A DNA stretch of 64,000 nucleotides from Sinobaca qinghaiensis (GCF_003610495.1 NZ_RAPK01000006.1:304769-368768), one strand, 5' to 3'. Shown: positions 35,319 through 43,544, counted from the first letter of the stretch. Program-made: numbers and translations. Notes: a model not told the origin generated them from the letters alone.

Positions 35319-35834
35319 ATGCTGAGACAACTAATCACCTCCAAAACAAGGCTGCGCCTGCTTCTTAAATTTTTTGTCAGATCAGAAAATGAAGCATACC
35401 TCCGCCAGCTTGCAAAAGAATTTAATGATTCCGCCAACGCCGTCCGAGTGGAACTTCTGCGTCTGACAAGTGAAGAACTGCTGCTTACAAGAGATGCAGG
35501 CAACACGATCATGTACCGGGCCAATAAGGATCACGAATATTTTGAAGACATACAGCGTCTCGTATGGCGTTTCACGAAGTGGGAAGAGATGAAGGAAATC
35601 TGTGAATCTCCAGCCGTAAAACAAATATATCTTGGAGAATTTAACGAAGAAAAATCATTTGAATACATAGTAGTTCACGACATGGATCAGGCGGGTGCCG
35701 GCCATATGATTTTTCCAAAACAGGGGGCGCCCATCTCTATGATGAGCCAGGAGCAGTTCGAGGAACAAAAAAAAAGCAGGACATCCTGCTTTAAAATCTG
35801 GGATTATTCGTATCTCAGCCAGTTAACAAAATGA
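35319..35834 (+). CDS. Winged-helix DNA-binding protein of unknown target
   Basis: A 171-residue protein. Residues about 5-75 form an ArsR-like winged helix (TSKTRLRLLLKFFV, then NEAYLRQLAKEFNDSANAVR as recognition region). The C-terminal half (about 90-165) is not recognised and has no metal-binding cysteine pair like that of ArsR sensors. The ATG follows AAAAAAGGGG. Its 3' end overlaps the 3' end of the convergent VanZ gene by 31 bp. Confidence 0.6.
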   Translation: MLRQLITSKTRLRLLLKFFVRSENEAYLRQLAKEFNDSANAVRVELLRLTSEELLLTRDAGNTIMYRANKDHEYFEDIQRLVWRFTKWEEMKEICESPAVKQIYLGEFNEEKSFEYIVVHDMDQAGAGHMIFPKQGAPISMMSQEQFEEQKKSRTSCFKIWDYSYLSQLTK

Positions 35835-36226
35835 ATAATCTGAACGGCTGCAAAAGCAATGAACAGAGTAAATGCAGCGGCAGAAGAATTTAGAATAACG
35901 TCGCTGAAAGCGGCGCTGCGGCCGTCTATGAAAAACTGATGAATTTCATCAGCTAAGCCTACAAAGCTTGCGCCGGCCCAGCCAATCACGTACGACCATT
36001 TTGATTTGGAGAACGTGCGCCATAAAATAAGAGCGATTCCGCTGAAGACCATAATGTGGGCCGTTTTGCGGACGACAAAATTCAACGGCTCTGTCGGAAC
36101 AAGCGGAATGATCGACAAGATGCGTTCCGTGCTCGATCCGGTAGCCACAGAAGAAGATGTCAGTGCATATAGTGCTATTACAAGGGCTGCACCAATAAGA
36201 AGCCAATGCCATCGTACCATTGCCAT
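35804..36226 (-). CDS. VanZ family membrane protein
   Basis: A 140-residue protein with four hydrophobic segments and the VanZ pattern: KTAHIMVFSGIALIL after TM2 and ADEIHQFFIDGRSAAFSDVI near the third segment. VanZ proteins are linked to low-level teicoplanin resistance or envelope functions in some Firmicutes, but most are uncharacterised. The start at 36226 follows GGGAGGC. A second, related VanZ gene lies directly upstream on the same strand. Confidence 0.78.
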   Translation of the reverse strand: MAMVRWHWLLIGAALVIALYALTSSSVATGSSTERILSIIPLVPTEPLNFVVRKTAHIMVFSGIALILWRTFSKSKWSYVIGWAGASFVGLADEIHQFFIDGRSAAFSDVILNSSAAAFTLFIAFAAVQIIHFVNWLRYE

Positions 36227-36300
36227 AATAAGTGCCTCCCATTTTTTGTCTGTAGAATCAATCAGTATATAATGCTTTTCAAGGAAAGTCCACTTTTTCT

Positions 36301-36330
36301 AACGGCTGTTACGTAAACAGCCGTTTTTTG
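36301..36330 (+). terminator. Perfect hairpin with T tract on the plus strand
   Basis: AACGGCTGTT (36301-36310) pairs perfectly with AACAGCCGTT (36316-36325), followed by TTTTT on the plus strand. It includes the stop codon of the upstream minus-strand VanZ gene. No T tract exists in the minus direction, so its polarity fits a plus-strand transcript. Confidence 0.6.
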
Positions 36331-36731
36331 CTTTGTCTACGCCGTACAAATAAAACGAGTCCCACGGCAAGCAGGGCTGCTGCGGCGCCGGCGGCGTTAA
36401 TTAGAACGTCGGTAAACAGGGCGGTCCGCTCCGGCATAAAGGACTGGTGCCATTCATCAACCAGACCGTATCCGGCAGCCAGGGCCCACGCTTTTATGAA
36501 ACGAAGCGAAGCTCCCCGGAGAGCCAGCCAGCATAATACAGCCAGCAGGCCGAACGCGGCCAGATGGACCGATTTTCTAAGAAAAAAGTTCACAACCGCG
36601 GCATCAAGAAACGGATTGGTAAACATCCGTTCCGTCGAGCTCCCTGTAAAAAATGTCATCCGTGTAGCCGCTGCAATAATAAGACACCAGCCGAGTGCCG
36701 CTGTCCCCCAAATATATTTTGTATTCCACAT
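36309..36731 (-). CDS. VanZ family membrane protein, second copy
   Basis: A 140-residue protein with the same layout as the neighbour at 35804: FLRKSVHLAAFGLLAVL and VDEWHQSFMPERTALFTDVL are the VanZ blocks, and the basic tail RRRQSKKRLF ends the protein. The two genes look like a tandem duplication that has diverged considerably. They are separated by 82 bp containing the hairpin at 36301-36330. Confidence 0.78.
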   Translation of the reverse strand: MWNTKYIWGTAALGWCLIIAAATRMTFFTGSSTERMFTNPFLDAAVVNFFLRKSVHLAAFGLLAVLCWLALRGASLRFIKAWALAAGYGLVDEWHQSFMPERTALFTDVLINAAGAAAALLAVGLVLFVRRRQSKKRLFT

Positions 36732-36888
36732 GTCTGCATCACCTGTAGAGAAGTATAAAGCAGGAAAAAAAGAAAGTCACGCAGACTTTTGCTGAAATGG
36801 TATTTATTGAAAATAGTGTTATTATTGCTTTTATAAGCAGATAAATGACGCTTCAACCAGACTTTATTTTAAAAAAGGACGTGAAGGC

Positions 36889-38274
36889 ATGAACCCAAGA
36901 ATTGTGATCGCCGGAACAGGCAGCGGAAGCGGGAAAACGACCGTTACCGTCGGCCTGCTTCAGGCATTTAAAAATAAAGGGCTGCAGGCACAGGGATTTA
37001 AATGCGGACCCGATTATATTGACCCAAGCTATCATACAGCGGTGACCGGACGGGCTTCAAGAAACACAGACAGCTGGATGCTCGGGGAAGAAGGAATGAA
37101 GGATGTGTTCCGCCGCGGCAGCGGGGACGCAGATATTTCAGTGATTGAAGGGGTGATGGGCATGTACGATGGAAAAAGTCCAACATCCGATCAAGGCAGC
37201 ACAGCAGAAGTCAGTCAAATGCTAGAAGCTCCGGTCATTCTGGTTGTCAATATTTCCAGCATGGCAAGAAGCGCCGCGGCTATTGTTAAAGGATTTCAGT
37301 CCCTGTCCGACTCCAGCCGCATTGCCGGCGTGCTGCTTAACATGGCAGGAAGTGAAGGACACGCCAAACTCTGCCAGACAGCTATTGAACAGGAATGTAA
37401 TGTACCTGTTGTCGGCTTTCTGCTTCGGGGGGATGCTCCGGCTATTCCGGAACGCCACTTAGGACTGATCCCTGCTATTGAGCGGGGGGAGCTGGACAGC
37501 TTTTTTGCTGAGCTCGGTACGGTAATGGCAGAGCGGATAGACCTGGACCGGATCTATGAAATTGCAGCTTCTGCCCCTGATAGAGAATGGCCGGTCCGGA
37601 AACCTGTTGAGCCTAAGCATCATGCAGTTATTGCTGTAGCGTATGACGCGGCATTTAATTTTTATTACCCGGAAAACCTGGAGCTGTTGGAAGAAAGCGG
37701 GGCTGAGCTGGTCTACTTCAAGCCGCTGGCAGACGAACCGCTTCCTTCTCAGGCAGATGGTCTTTATATCGGCGGCGGTTTCCCGGAGGAATTCGCGGAA
37801 GAGCTGGCCGGGAATCAGAAAACAAAAACGTCCATCCGCGAAGCGTTGAAAGAAAAGCTTCCCGTTTATGCAGAATGCGGAGGCTACATGTATCTGGGAG
37901 ACACGCTGACAACCACAGACGGTATTCCGCATGAGATGCTCGGTATTATACCGGTGGCTGTTACGATGCAGACGAAGCTTGCATCCCTCGGATACCGGGA
38001 AATAACGGCTTTGGATGATTCCGTTATTATGCGCCGGGGCACGGTGGCAAAAGGCCACGAATTTCATTACTCCACCGCGGAGGAAAAAGCAGACTGGCCC
38101 CCTCACCACGAAGTAAAGGCGATGAGAGGAACAAAGCAGGAAGGCTACTATACCGATCACATCACCGCAGGCTACACGCATCTTCATTTTGGTTCCAACC
38201 CCTCCATCCCGGCCCGTTTTGTAGAGAAAGCCGCCGCCTGGCGGGAAAAGAAAGAGAATAAACAACAAGTTTGA
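36889..38274 (+). CDS. cbiA: Cobyrinic acid a,c-diamide synthase
   Basis: A 461-residue glutamine-dependent amidotransferase of the CobB/CbiA family, which amidates the a and c side chains of cobyrinic acid in B12 synthesis. The N-terminal P-loop is GTGSGSGKTT, followed by GFKCGPDYIDPSYH. The C-terminal glutaminase domain has the nucleophile Cys in YAECGGYMYLG and the His-Glu region near KGHEFHYS. Length is normal. No other cobalamin gene and no cobalamin riboswitch are visible beside it. It is monocistronic with a terminator downstream. Confidence 0.92.
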   Translation: MNPRIVIAGTGSGSGKTTVTVGLLQAFKNKGLQAQGFKCGPDYIDPSYHTAVTGRASRNTDSWMLGEEGMKDVFRRGSGDADISVIEGVMGMYDGKSPTSDQGSTAEVSQMLEAPVILVVNISSMARSAAAIVKGFQSLSDSSRIAGVLLNMAGSEGHAKLCQTAIEQECNVPVVGFLLRGDAPAIPERHLGLIPAIERGELDSFFAELGTVMAERIDLDRIYEIAASAPDREWPVRKPVEPKHHAVIAVAYDAAFNFYYPENLELLEESGAELVYFKPLADEPLPSQADGLYIGGGFPEEFAEELAGNQKTKTSIREALKEKLPVYAECGGYMYLGDTLTTTDGIPHEMLGIIPVAVTMQTKLASLGYREITALDDSVIMRRGTVAKGHEFHYSTAEEKADWPPHHEVKAMRGTKQEGYYTDHITAGYTHLHFGSNPSIPARFVEKAAAWREKKENKQQV

Positions 38275-38288
38275 TGTTTGCTGAGCAG

Positions 38289-38321
38289 GAGCGGAAAGGG
38301 CAGCCTTTCTGCTCTTTTTTT
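38289..38321 (+). terminator. Terminator after cbiA
   Basis: GAGCGGAAAGG (38289-38299) pairs with CCTTTCTGCTC (38304-38314, one mismatch), followed by seven T. Confidence 0.8.
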
Positions 38322-38431
38322 ATGCTTATTTCCTTTTGTACATTTTCTCCCATTAAAATTCTGATTTTTCTGATATAAAACAAAGATTTAAGGGAATAAT
38401 AACTAAACTATACAAAAGGAGGAATAAATAT

Positions 38432-39613
38432 ATGCCCGAAAAATTATTTAAAGTGGATTTGTCAAAACCGATGGATAAGCAGGATATTCCCGGCCACAAC
38501 AGGTGGCACCCGGACATTCCCGCTGCGTTTTCAGTCGATCCCGGCCAGTCTTTCCGCATGGAGTGCCTGGACTGGACCGACGGACAGATCAAAAATAATG
38601 ATGACCCGTCCGACATCCGCGATGTGAACCTGAATCGGGTGCATGTGCTGAGCGGCCCGGTTCATGTAAACGGGGTGGAGCCGGGAGATCTGCTTGTAGT
38701 GGATATACTTAACGTTGGTGCTCTGCAGGAACAGGAGTGGGGATTTAACGGCGTATTTGCAAAAGAAAACGGCGGCAGCTTCCTCGTGGAGCACTTTCCG
38801 GAAGCACAGAAATCAATATGGGATTTTCACGGTATCTACACGACGTCCCGGCACATTCCGGGAGTGAAGTTCGCCGGCATTATTCATCCCGGCCTTATTG
38901 GCGTAGCCCCGTCGCATGAGCTGCTGGCAGAATGGAACAGGCGGGAAGAAGAGCTTGTCAAAACCGATCCGGACCGGGTTCCACCGCTTGCCAACCTGCC
39001 GGATAAAGACAGCGTTGTGCTTGGAACATTAAAAGGAGAAGCATTTGATAAAGTAGCGAAAGAAGGAGCAAGAACCGTTCCTCCCCGGGAAAATGGAGGC
39101 AACTGCGATATTAAAAACCTTTCGCTCGGCTCGAGAATATACTTTCCAGTGTTTGTGGAAGGTGCAAAGCTTTCTGTCGGCGATCTTCATTTCTCCCAGG
39201 GGGACGGGGAAATTACGTTCTGCGGCGGGATTGAAATGCCGGGCTGGATTGATCTTCATGTAGAAGTGATAAAAGGCGGCATGGAGAAAAACCATATCCA
39301 TAAAAATCCGGTTTTCCAGCCGGGGCCGATGGATCCCCAATACAGTGAATACCTTGTATTTGAAGGAATTTCCGTCAATAAATCCGATGGGAAACAGAGC
39401 TACCTGGATTCCAATATTGCCTATCAGAATGCCTGCCTGAATGCGATTGAATATTTGAAAACAAAAGGCTATACCGCAGAGCAGGCTTACATGCTGCTTG
39501 GAACAGCTCCGGTGGAAGGCCATATTGCGGGTATTGTAGATATACCAAATGCCTGCTGCACCGTGTCGATTCCGAAAGCTATTTTTGATAAATCGATGGA
39601 TCCGTCAGAATAA
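38432..39613 (+). CDS. fmdA: Acetamidase/formamidase family enzyme
   Basis: A 393-residue amidase of the FmdA/AmdA family, which releases ammonia from formamide or acetamide. Recognisable segments are VHVLSGPVHVNGVEPGDLL, the metal-binding region with KFAGIIHPGLIGVAPS, GGNCDIKNLSLGSRIYFPVF, and HFSQGDGEITFCGGIE. The ATG follows AAGGAGG. It is followed 13 bp later by an FmdB-type zinc-ribbon gene, the same arrangement as in methylotroph formamidase operons. A shorter relative is encoded at 53386. Confidence 0.9.
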   Translation: MPEKLFKVDLSKPMDKQDIPGHNRWHPDIPAAFSVDPGQSFRMECLDWTDGQIKNNDDPSDIRDVNLNRVHVLSGPVHVNGVEPGDLLVVDILNVGALQEQEWGFNGVFAKENGGSFLVEHFPEAQKSIWDFHGIYTTSRHIPGVKFAGIIHPGLIGVAPSHELLAEWNRREEELVKTDPDRVPPLANLPDKDSVVLGTLKGEAFDKVAKEGARTVPPRENGGNCDIKNLSLGSRIYFPVFVEGAKLSVGDLHFSQGDGEITFCGGIEMPGWIDLHVEVIKGGMEKNHIHKNPVFQPGPMDPQYSEYLVFEGISVNKSDGKQSYLDSNIAYQNACLNAIEYLKTKGYTAEQAYMLLGTAPVEGHIAGIVDIPNACCTVSIPKAIFDKSMDPSE

Positions 39614-39626
39614 GGAGGGAAGGCCT

Positions 39627-39902
39627 GTGCCTGTATATACATTTGAGTGTGGGAACGGAGATAGATTTGATGAGTTTCATTCCTCAACAAAAGGAGACAA
39701 AAGCCGTGCGGTATGTCCTTCCTGCGGTGGGGAGGCGAAGCGTTTATTCTTTGCTCCATCAGTTTATAAAATGAACAGCACCGTGAAACAGAAAATAGAC
39801 AGCGGCGCCGAACCACGTCTTCGGAAAAAAGGAGAGCAGACCGGTACGCCCATCCGCAAAAAACGTCCAGCTGTATCAAGGCCGTGGCAGATCGGTGGTT
39901 AA
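39627..39902 (+). CDS. fmdB: FmdB-family zinc-ribbon protein with reduced first knuckle
   Basis: A 91-residue protein. The start is GTG at 39627 after TAAGGAGGG, giving the family opening PVYTFECGNGDRFDEF. FmdB proteins usually have CxxCG in the first knuckle; here only one cysteine remains (ECGNGD), while the second knuckle CPSC is intact. The basic tail (RKKRPAVSRPWQ) could bind nucleic acid. FmdB was proposed as a regulator of formamidase expression, but its mode of action is not established. Confidence 0.8.
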   Translation: MPVYTFECGNGDRFDEFHSSTKGDKSRAVCPSCGGEAKRLFFAPSVYKMNSTVKQKIDSGAEPRLRKKGEQTGTPIRKKRPAVSRPWQIGG

Positions 39903-39926
39903 AAAGCAGCCCATGCGGCTTTTTAG
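39901..39926 (+). terminator. Terminator after fmdB, first of two near-identical copies
   Basis: AAAAAGCAGC-CCAT-GCGGCTTTTT hairpin with T tract. The 16 bases AGCAGCCCATGCGGCT (39905-39920) recur exactly at 40138-40153. Confidence 0.65.
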
Positions 39927-40003
39927 AGTGTCGTGAAACCATTTCATCTTGTATATTTATACATGATTTCGAGATTATTTAACTCTTTGTAGAAAAATAA
40001 AAA

Positions 40004-40087
40004 GGAGCGTCTCCTGCAGAACAGCCATCGGTGAAGATGAAGAGTGTTTTTCTCTTCAGCTGAGGCATGGCCTGCGGAAAGCGCTCC
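40004..40087. repeat. Dispersed palindromic repeat, copy C (full length, plus orientation)
   Basis: An 84-bp element with outer arms GGAGCG (40004-40009) and CGCTCC (40082-40087). It shares most of its sequence with the reverse complement of copy B at 28188-28273. The internal hairpin is TGAAGAG/CTCTTCA. A TACGTATTTTT block follows, as in copy B. It lies between the two terminator copies at 39905 and 40138. Confidence 0.75.
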
Positions 40088-40137
40088 GTTTTACAAATTT
40101 CTATATAAAATACGTATTTTTATTTTTCACCAGACGG

Positions 40138-40161
40138 AGCAGCCCATGCGGCTGCTTTTTT
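40138..40161 (+). terminator. Terminator, second near-identical copy
   Basis: AGCAGCC (40138-40144) pairs with GGCTGCT (40150-40156), followed by six T. The T tract faces the plus strand, although the adjacent dinB gene is on the minus strand. Confidence 0.7.
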
Positions 40162-40162
40162 G

Positions 40163-41275
40163 TTAGAACAGCCTCAGCTGTTCGTAGCGTGTCGTTTTGT
40201 ACACCTTGCCTCTGCCTCCAGCGGCATCGCCTGCTCCGTGGAAATCAGAGGTCGTTACGCCGAGGAGTCTTACTTCCCGGCCGAGCGAGGCGATATGTTC
40301 CAGCTGTTCACCCAGCGCGGCAAGCAGCACCTCCTGATCGTCGGTCGGATCATCGAGCGTGGTCCGCCGGGTGATCTGCTTAAAATCATAAAATTTCACT
40401 TTCAGCACGACGCACTTCACGCGGATCCGGTCCGCCTGCAGACGGCTGAGCACCTGCTGCAGAAGGTCCTTTACGATAGGAAGCATGTCTTCATATTCGC
40501 TGATATTGTGCGGAAGCGTCGTTTCCCGGCCCATGGACTTGCGCTCCCGATAGGGATTGACTTCCCGTTCGTCAATGCCCCGGGAATTGTTGTAAAATGT
40601 ATGGCCGCGTTTGTGAAAGATGCGTACCAGATCCTCTTCGCTCCACGACAGCAGATCAGAGCCTGTATGCACGCCCATTTCCAGAAATTTTTCTTTTGTG
40701 GATTTTCCGACTCCACGGAAGTCACCGATCGGAAGCTCGCGGATAAAGGCGGGAGCTTTTTCGGGTGTCACTACGGTCAGACCGTCCGGTTTATCATAGT
40801 CGGAAGCAATTTTTGCGAGAAATTTATTATAAGACACGCCGGCAGATGCATTCAGTCCGGTCTTTTCTTTAATTCTTTTTTTTATTTCACGTGCTACATA
40901 CGTTGCCGAAGGATAGCCCAGCTTGTTTTCCGTCACATCCAAATAAGCCTCATCAAGAGAGAGCGGCTCGACCAGGTCGGTTATTTCATAAAAAATATCC
41001 ATAATCCCCTTGGAAACCTCCCGGTATTTCTGCATGTTGCCCCGCACAAATACAGCCTGGGGACAGCGCTTATAGGCTTCATGGGAGGCCATCGCCGAAT
41101 GAATGCCAAACGGTCTTGCTTCGTAGGAGCAGGTAGCCACCACTCCTCTGGAATGAGGGCTTCCCCCTACCACTACCGGCTTCCCGCGGAGTTCGGGACG
41201 GTCCCGCTGCTCGATGGATGCATAGAAGGCATCCATATCTATATGAATTATTTTCCGAATCGGAGAGGTATCCAT
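40163..41275 (-). CDS. dinB: DNA polymerase IV (Y-family, DinB type)
   Basis: A 370-residue translesion polymerase. The catalytic start HIDMDAFYASIEQRD, the YSLDEAY-like motif PLSLDEAYLDVT and the helix-hairpin-helix region GVGKSTKEKFLEMG are intact. The C-terminus ends EQLRLF, a good sliding-clamp binding motif. A DinR/LexA-type SOS box lies 66 bp upstream, so induction by DNA damage is expected. A 387-codon open frame on the opposite strand is an antisense shadow of this gene. Confidence 0.94.
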   Translation of the reverse strand: MDTSPIRKIIHIDMDAFYASIEQRDRPELRGKPVVVGGSPHSRGVVATCSYEARPFGIHSAMASHEAYKRCPQAVFVRGNMQKYREVSKGIMDIFYEITDLVEPLSLDEAYLDVTENKLGYPSATYVAREIKKRIKEKTGLNASAGVSYNKFLAKIASDYDKPDGLTVVTPEKAPAFIRELPIGDFRGVGKSTKEKFLEMGVHTGSDLLSWSEEDLVRIFHKRGHTFYNNSRGIDEREVNPYRERKSMGRETTLPHNISEYEDMLPIVKDLLQQVLSRLQADRIRVKCVVLKVKFYDFKQITRRTTLDDPTDDQEVLLAALGEQLEHIASLGREVRLLGVTTSDFHGAGDAAGGRGKVYKTTRYEQLRLF

Positions 41276-41340
41276 GTTTTATCACCTTTTTTCCGTTTCC
41301 ATATCGTTTCCTCCATTATATAGAGGGAATGCCATAAAAA

Positions 41341-41354
41341 CAAACGCACGTTCG
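41341..41354 (-). promoter_or_regulatory. SOS box (LexA/DinR operator) of dinB
   Basis: Read on the minus strand, CGAACGTGCGTTTG fits the Gram-positive SOS consensus CGAACRNRYGTTYG at all 14 positions. It lies in the dinB promoter region. Confidence 0.85.
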
Positions 41355-41474
41355 TTATGAGTATAAAAGGAAAATATTTCCTTTGTTCTTTATATAGTCC
41401 TTTGAATTTACCACTCTTTTAGGTAAGATAAGAGAAGTGGCAGTTTCATTATTATGAAAAATTGGGGCGTAAGT

Positions 41475-42266
41475 ATGAAAAAAATTGGTTTTGCAGCATT
41501 ATTAATCGTATTTATAGCTGTAATGGTATACGGGAAAATTCACTATGACCAGAAAATTGCTTCGACGGTACAGTCCGACGGAGAACATACAGAAGAAGAA
41601 TCATCAGTATCGGGAGCAGAAACGACCGCAGCAAATGAAGCTCCTTTAGAAGGAGCGCAGGAAGAGTTCGGTCAGAAACTGCAGGAAAGCATGGATGCAG
41701 GCGAGGAGCTTACAATTGTGCTCTCAGGCTCCGGAGCGCTGGAGTCAGCAGAGGAAAATGTTCCTGCCCTGCTTCAGGAAAAGCTTCGCAGCTATTATGA
41801 TACGGACAGCATATCAGTGCGTGCCTCGACGTTTGGAAGCAGCACGTCGCTGGAAGTCATGGCAGCAGACGGGGACGTAACGGCCGCCGGGCTGGAACCG
41901 GATGTGCTTGTTTTTGAACCATTTGTTCTCAACGATAATGGAGAAGTGAGCGTAGAGGATACTCTCTTTAATACCAATGCTTTTGTGAACACGGTGGAAG
42001 CTGCCAATCCGGAAGCTGCTGTCTTTATACAGCCGCCGCAGCCGGTATACGAAGCAAGATATTACATTGACCAGGTAGAGGCACTGCGGGCAAACGCCGG
42101 GGAAAACAACCTGAATTATATTAACCATTGGGAAGCCTGGCCGGATACAGACAATGCAGAACTAAACGAAGAGTACTTAGAAGAAAACGGCGATCCATCT
42201 GCGGCCGGGCACGAACTTTGGGCCCAGGCGCTTACTGATTATTTCACAGGGGAAGAAGCTCTATAA
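41475..42266 (+). CDS. Membrane-anchored SGNH/GDSL-hydrolase-like protein
   Basis: A 263-residue extracytoplasmic protein. It starts with a signal anchor (MKKIGFAALLIVFIAVMVYG), then a low-complexity acidic Ser/Thr linker, then an SGNH-like domain (about 75-260). Block I is degenerate (VLSGSGALES rather than GDS), and the usual DxxH near the C-terminus reads SAAGHELW, keeping the His only. Similar proteins are found in Bacillus polysaccharide and spore-coat contexts. ATG 41475 was chosen because it begins a normal signal sequence. The tyrosine kinase gene follows after 86 bp. Activity is uncertain. Confidence 0.55.
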   Translation: MKKIGFAALLIVFIAVMVYGKIHYDQKIASTVQSDGEHTEEESSVSGAETTAANEAPLEGAQEEFGQKLQESMDAGEELTIVLSGSGALESAEENVPALLQEKLRSYYDTDSISVRASTFGSSTSLEVMAADGDVTAAGLEPDVLVFEPFVLNDNGEVSVEDTLFNTNAFVNTVEAANPEAAVFIQPPQPVYEARYYIDQVEALRANAGENNLNYINHWEAWPDTDNAELNEEYLEENGDPSAAGHELWAQALTDYFTGEEAL

Positions 42267-42352
42267 ATAAGCCAAATCTCCTGGAGACTGTGTGGTACAC
42301 TGGAAATATTGAAAAGAGATACATAAAAGAATAGACAGCAGGAGTGTGTAAA

Positions 42353-43051
42353 ATGGCAAAACGCAAGAAGGATCAAACCGGGCAGAGCAGCCGTAAGTTG
42401 GTTACCTGGTTCAACAGCAAGTCACCAGTAGCCGAGCAGTACCGGACGATTCGGACGAACCTTCAGTATGCATCAGTCGATAATAATGTACAGACCATTG
42501 CGATTACATCAGCAGGCCCGGGCGAGGGCAAGTCAACGACAGTCGCAAATCTCGCCGTAACGATGGCCCAGCAGGGAAAGAAAACTATCCTCGTCGACGC
42601 AGACTTAAGAAAGCCGACGGTGCATTACACGTTCCGCCGTACGAATACAAATGGGTTGATTAACGTGCTGGCCAACAAAGAGCCCTTTCATACGTTTACC
42701 CAGAAAACCGAAGTGCCGGATCTGGATATTCTTCCAAGCGGACCGATTCCGCCGAACCCGGCTGAAATTCTTGGCACAACGGCTATGGAGAATCTGGTAA
42801 ATGATTTAAAAAAGGAATACGATATTATTTTATTTGATGCCCCGCCTGTACTCGCTGTAACGGATGTACAGGTTATATCAAAATACTGTGATGGAACCAT
42901 CCTTGTTATTAAAAGCGGAGACACAGAGAAAGATTCAGCTGTTAAAGCAAAAGAACTGCTTGAAGTGACAGGAGTGCCTATACTCGGCTGCATTTTGAAC
43001 CAGGTTAAAGGCATGGATCAGCGCTACTACTATTATTACGGAGAATCGTAA
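42353..43051 (+). CDS. Bacterial tyrosine kinase, CpsD/CapB/YwqD type
   Basis: A 232-residue cytoplasmic BY-kinase. The Walker A motif is SAGPGEGKSTT, Walker A' is TILVDADLRKP, and Walker B is IILFDAPPVL. The C-terminus has the autophosphorylated Tyr cluster RYYYYYGES. Such kinases normally pair with a membrane modulator (YwqC/CapA) and control polysaccharide export. Neither a modulator nor polysaccharide genes are next to it; the only neighbour is the SGNH-like protein. The ATG at 42353 follows CAGGAG. Confidence 0.9.
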   Translation: MAKRKKDQTGQSSRKLVTWFNSKSPVAEQYRTIRTNLQYASVDNNVQTIAITSAGPGEGKSTTVANLAVTMAQQGKKTILVDADLRKPTVHYTFRRTNTNGLINVLANKEPFHTFTQKTEVPDLDILPSGPIPPNPAEILGTTAMENLVNDLKKEYDIILFDAPPVLAVTDVQVISKYCDGTILVIKSGDTEKDSAVKAKELLEVTGVPILGCILNQVKGMDQRYYYYYGES

Positions 43052-43100
43052 TAATAATTATTGACAGATGGCTTCGAGTAATATAATATTTAACCAATCA

Positions 43101-43132
43101 ACGCGTTTCTCTAATAGAGAAGCGCGTTTTTC
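43101..43132 (+). terminator. Terminator after the tyrosine kinase
   Basis: ACGCGTTTCTC (43101-43111) pairs with GAGAAGCGCGT (43117-43127, one G-T pair), followed by TTTTC. Confidence 0.85.
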
Positions 43133-43224
43133 TACGTCCTGGGACGTATTTGTGGAAAATAAGCGTAAATGCCTGGAAAAAAGGGTAAAGATAAATAGTA
43201 ATTATTATTAGAAAAGGCAGCGTG

Positions 43225-43467
43225 ATGAATATGATGAAAAGTCCCGGTCTTGCCGCCGTATTGAGTTTTTTAATTCCCGGCTTAGGGCAGATTTATAATG
43301 GACAAATTTTTAAAGGGTTAATTATTATTGCAATTCAGGCTGTGAATATTCTTCTGATGGCTATTCTTATTGGATATGTTACCTACTTTATTTTCTGGGT
43401 CTATGCAATTTATGATGCTTACCGCAGAGCGGATAAGGATAACAAGCGGGCAGGAGCCAGGCGGTAA
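43225..43467 (+). CDS. Small TM2-like membrane protein
   Basis: An 80-residue protein with two hydrophobic segments and the pattern LSFLIPGLGQIYNGQIFKG followed by FWVYAIYDAYRRA. This resembles TM2/DUF5683-type small membrane proteins (GxGQxYxG, then WxxxIxDAY). Function is unknown. Start taken at ATG 43225; the GTG at 43222 is also in frame. Single gene between terminators. Confidence 0.7.
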   Translation: MNMMKSPGLAAVLSFLIPGLGQIYNGQIFKGLIIIAIQAVNILLMAILIGYVTYFIFWVYAIYDAYRRADKDNKRAGARR

Positions 43468-43544
43468 ATATAAACCATTCGTGGTTGTCCCATAATTTAT
43501 TTTGTAGATTTTATTCTATGTTGTAATAAAAAAAAGACAAACCA

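Noticed and set aside
37459..38268. 269-codon minus-strand frame under cbiA
   Set aside because: Antisense shadow of a well-conserved gene.
40160..41323. 387-codon open frame on the plus strand
   Set aside because: It lies fully antisense to dinB, which has all Y-family motifs and an SOS box. The plus-strand protein has no recognisable domain and a composition typical of shadow frames.
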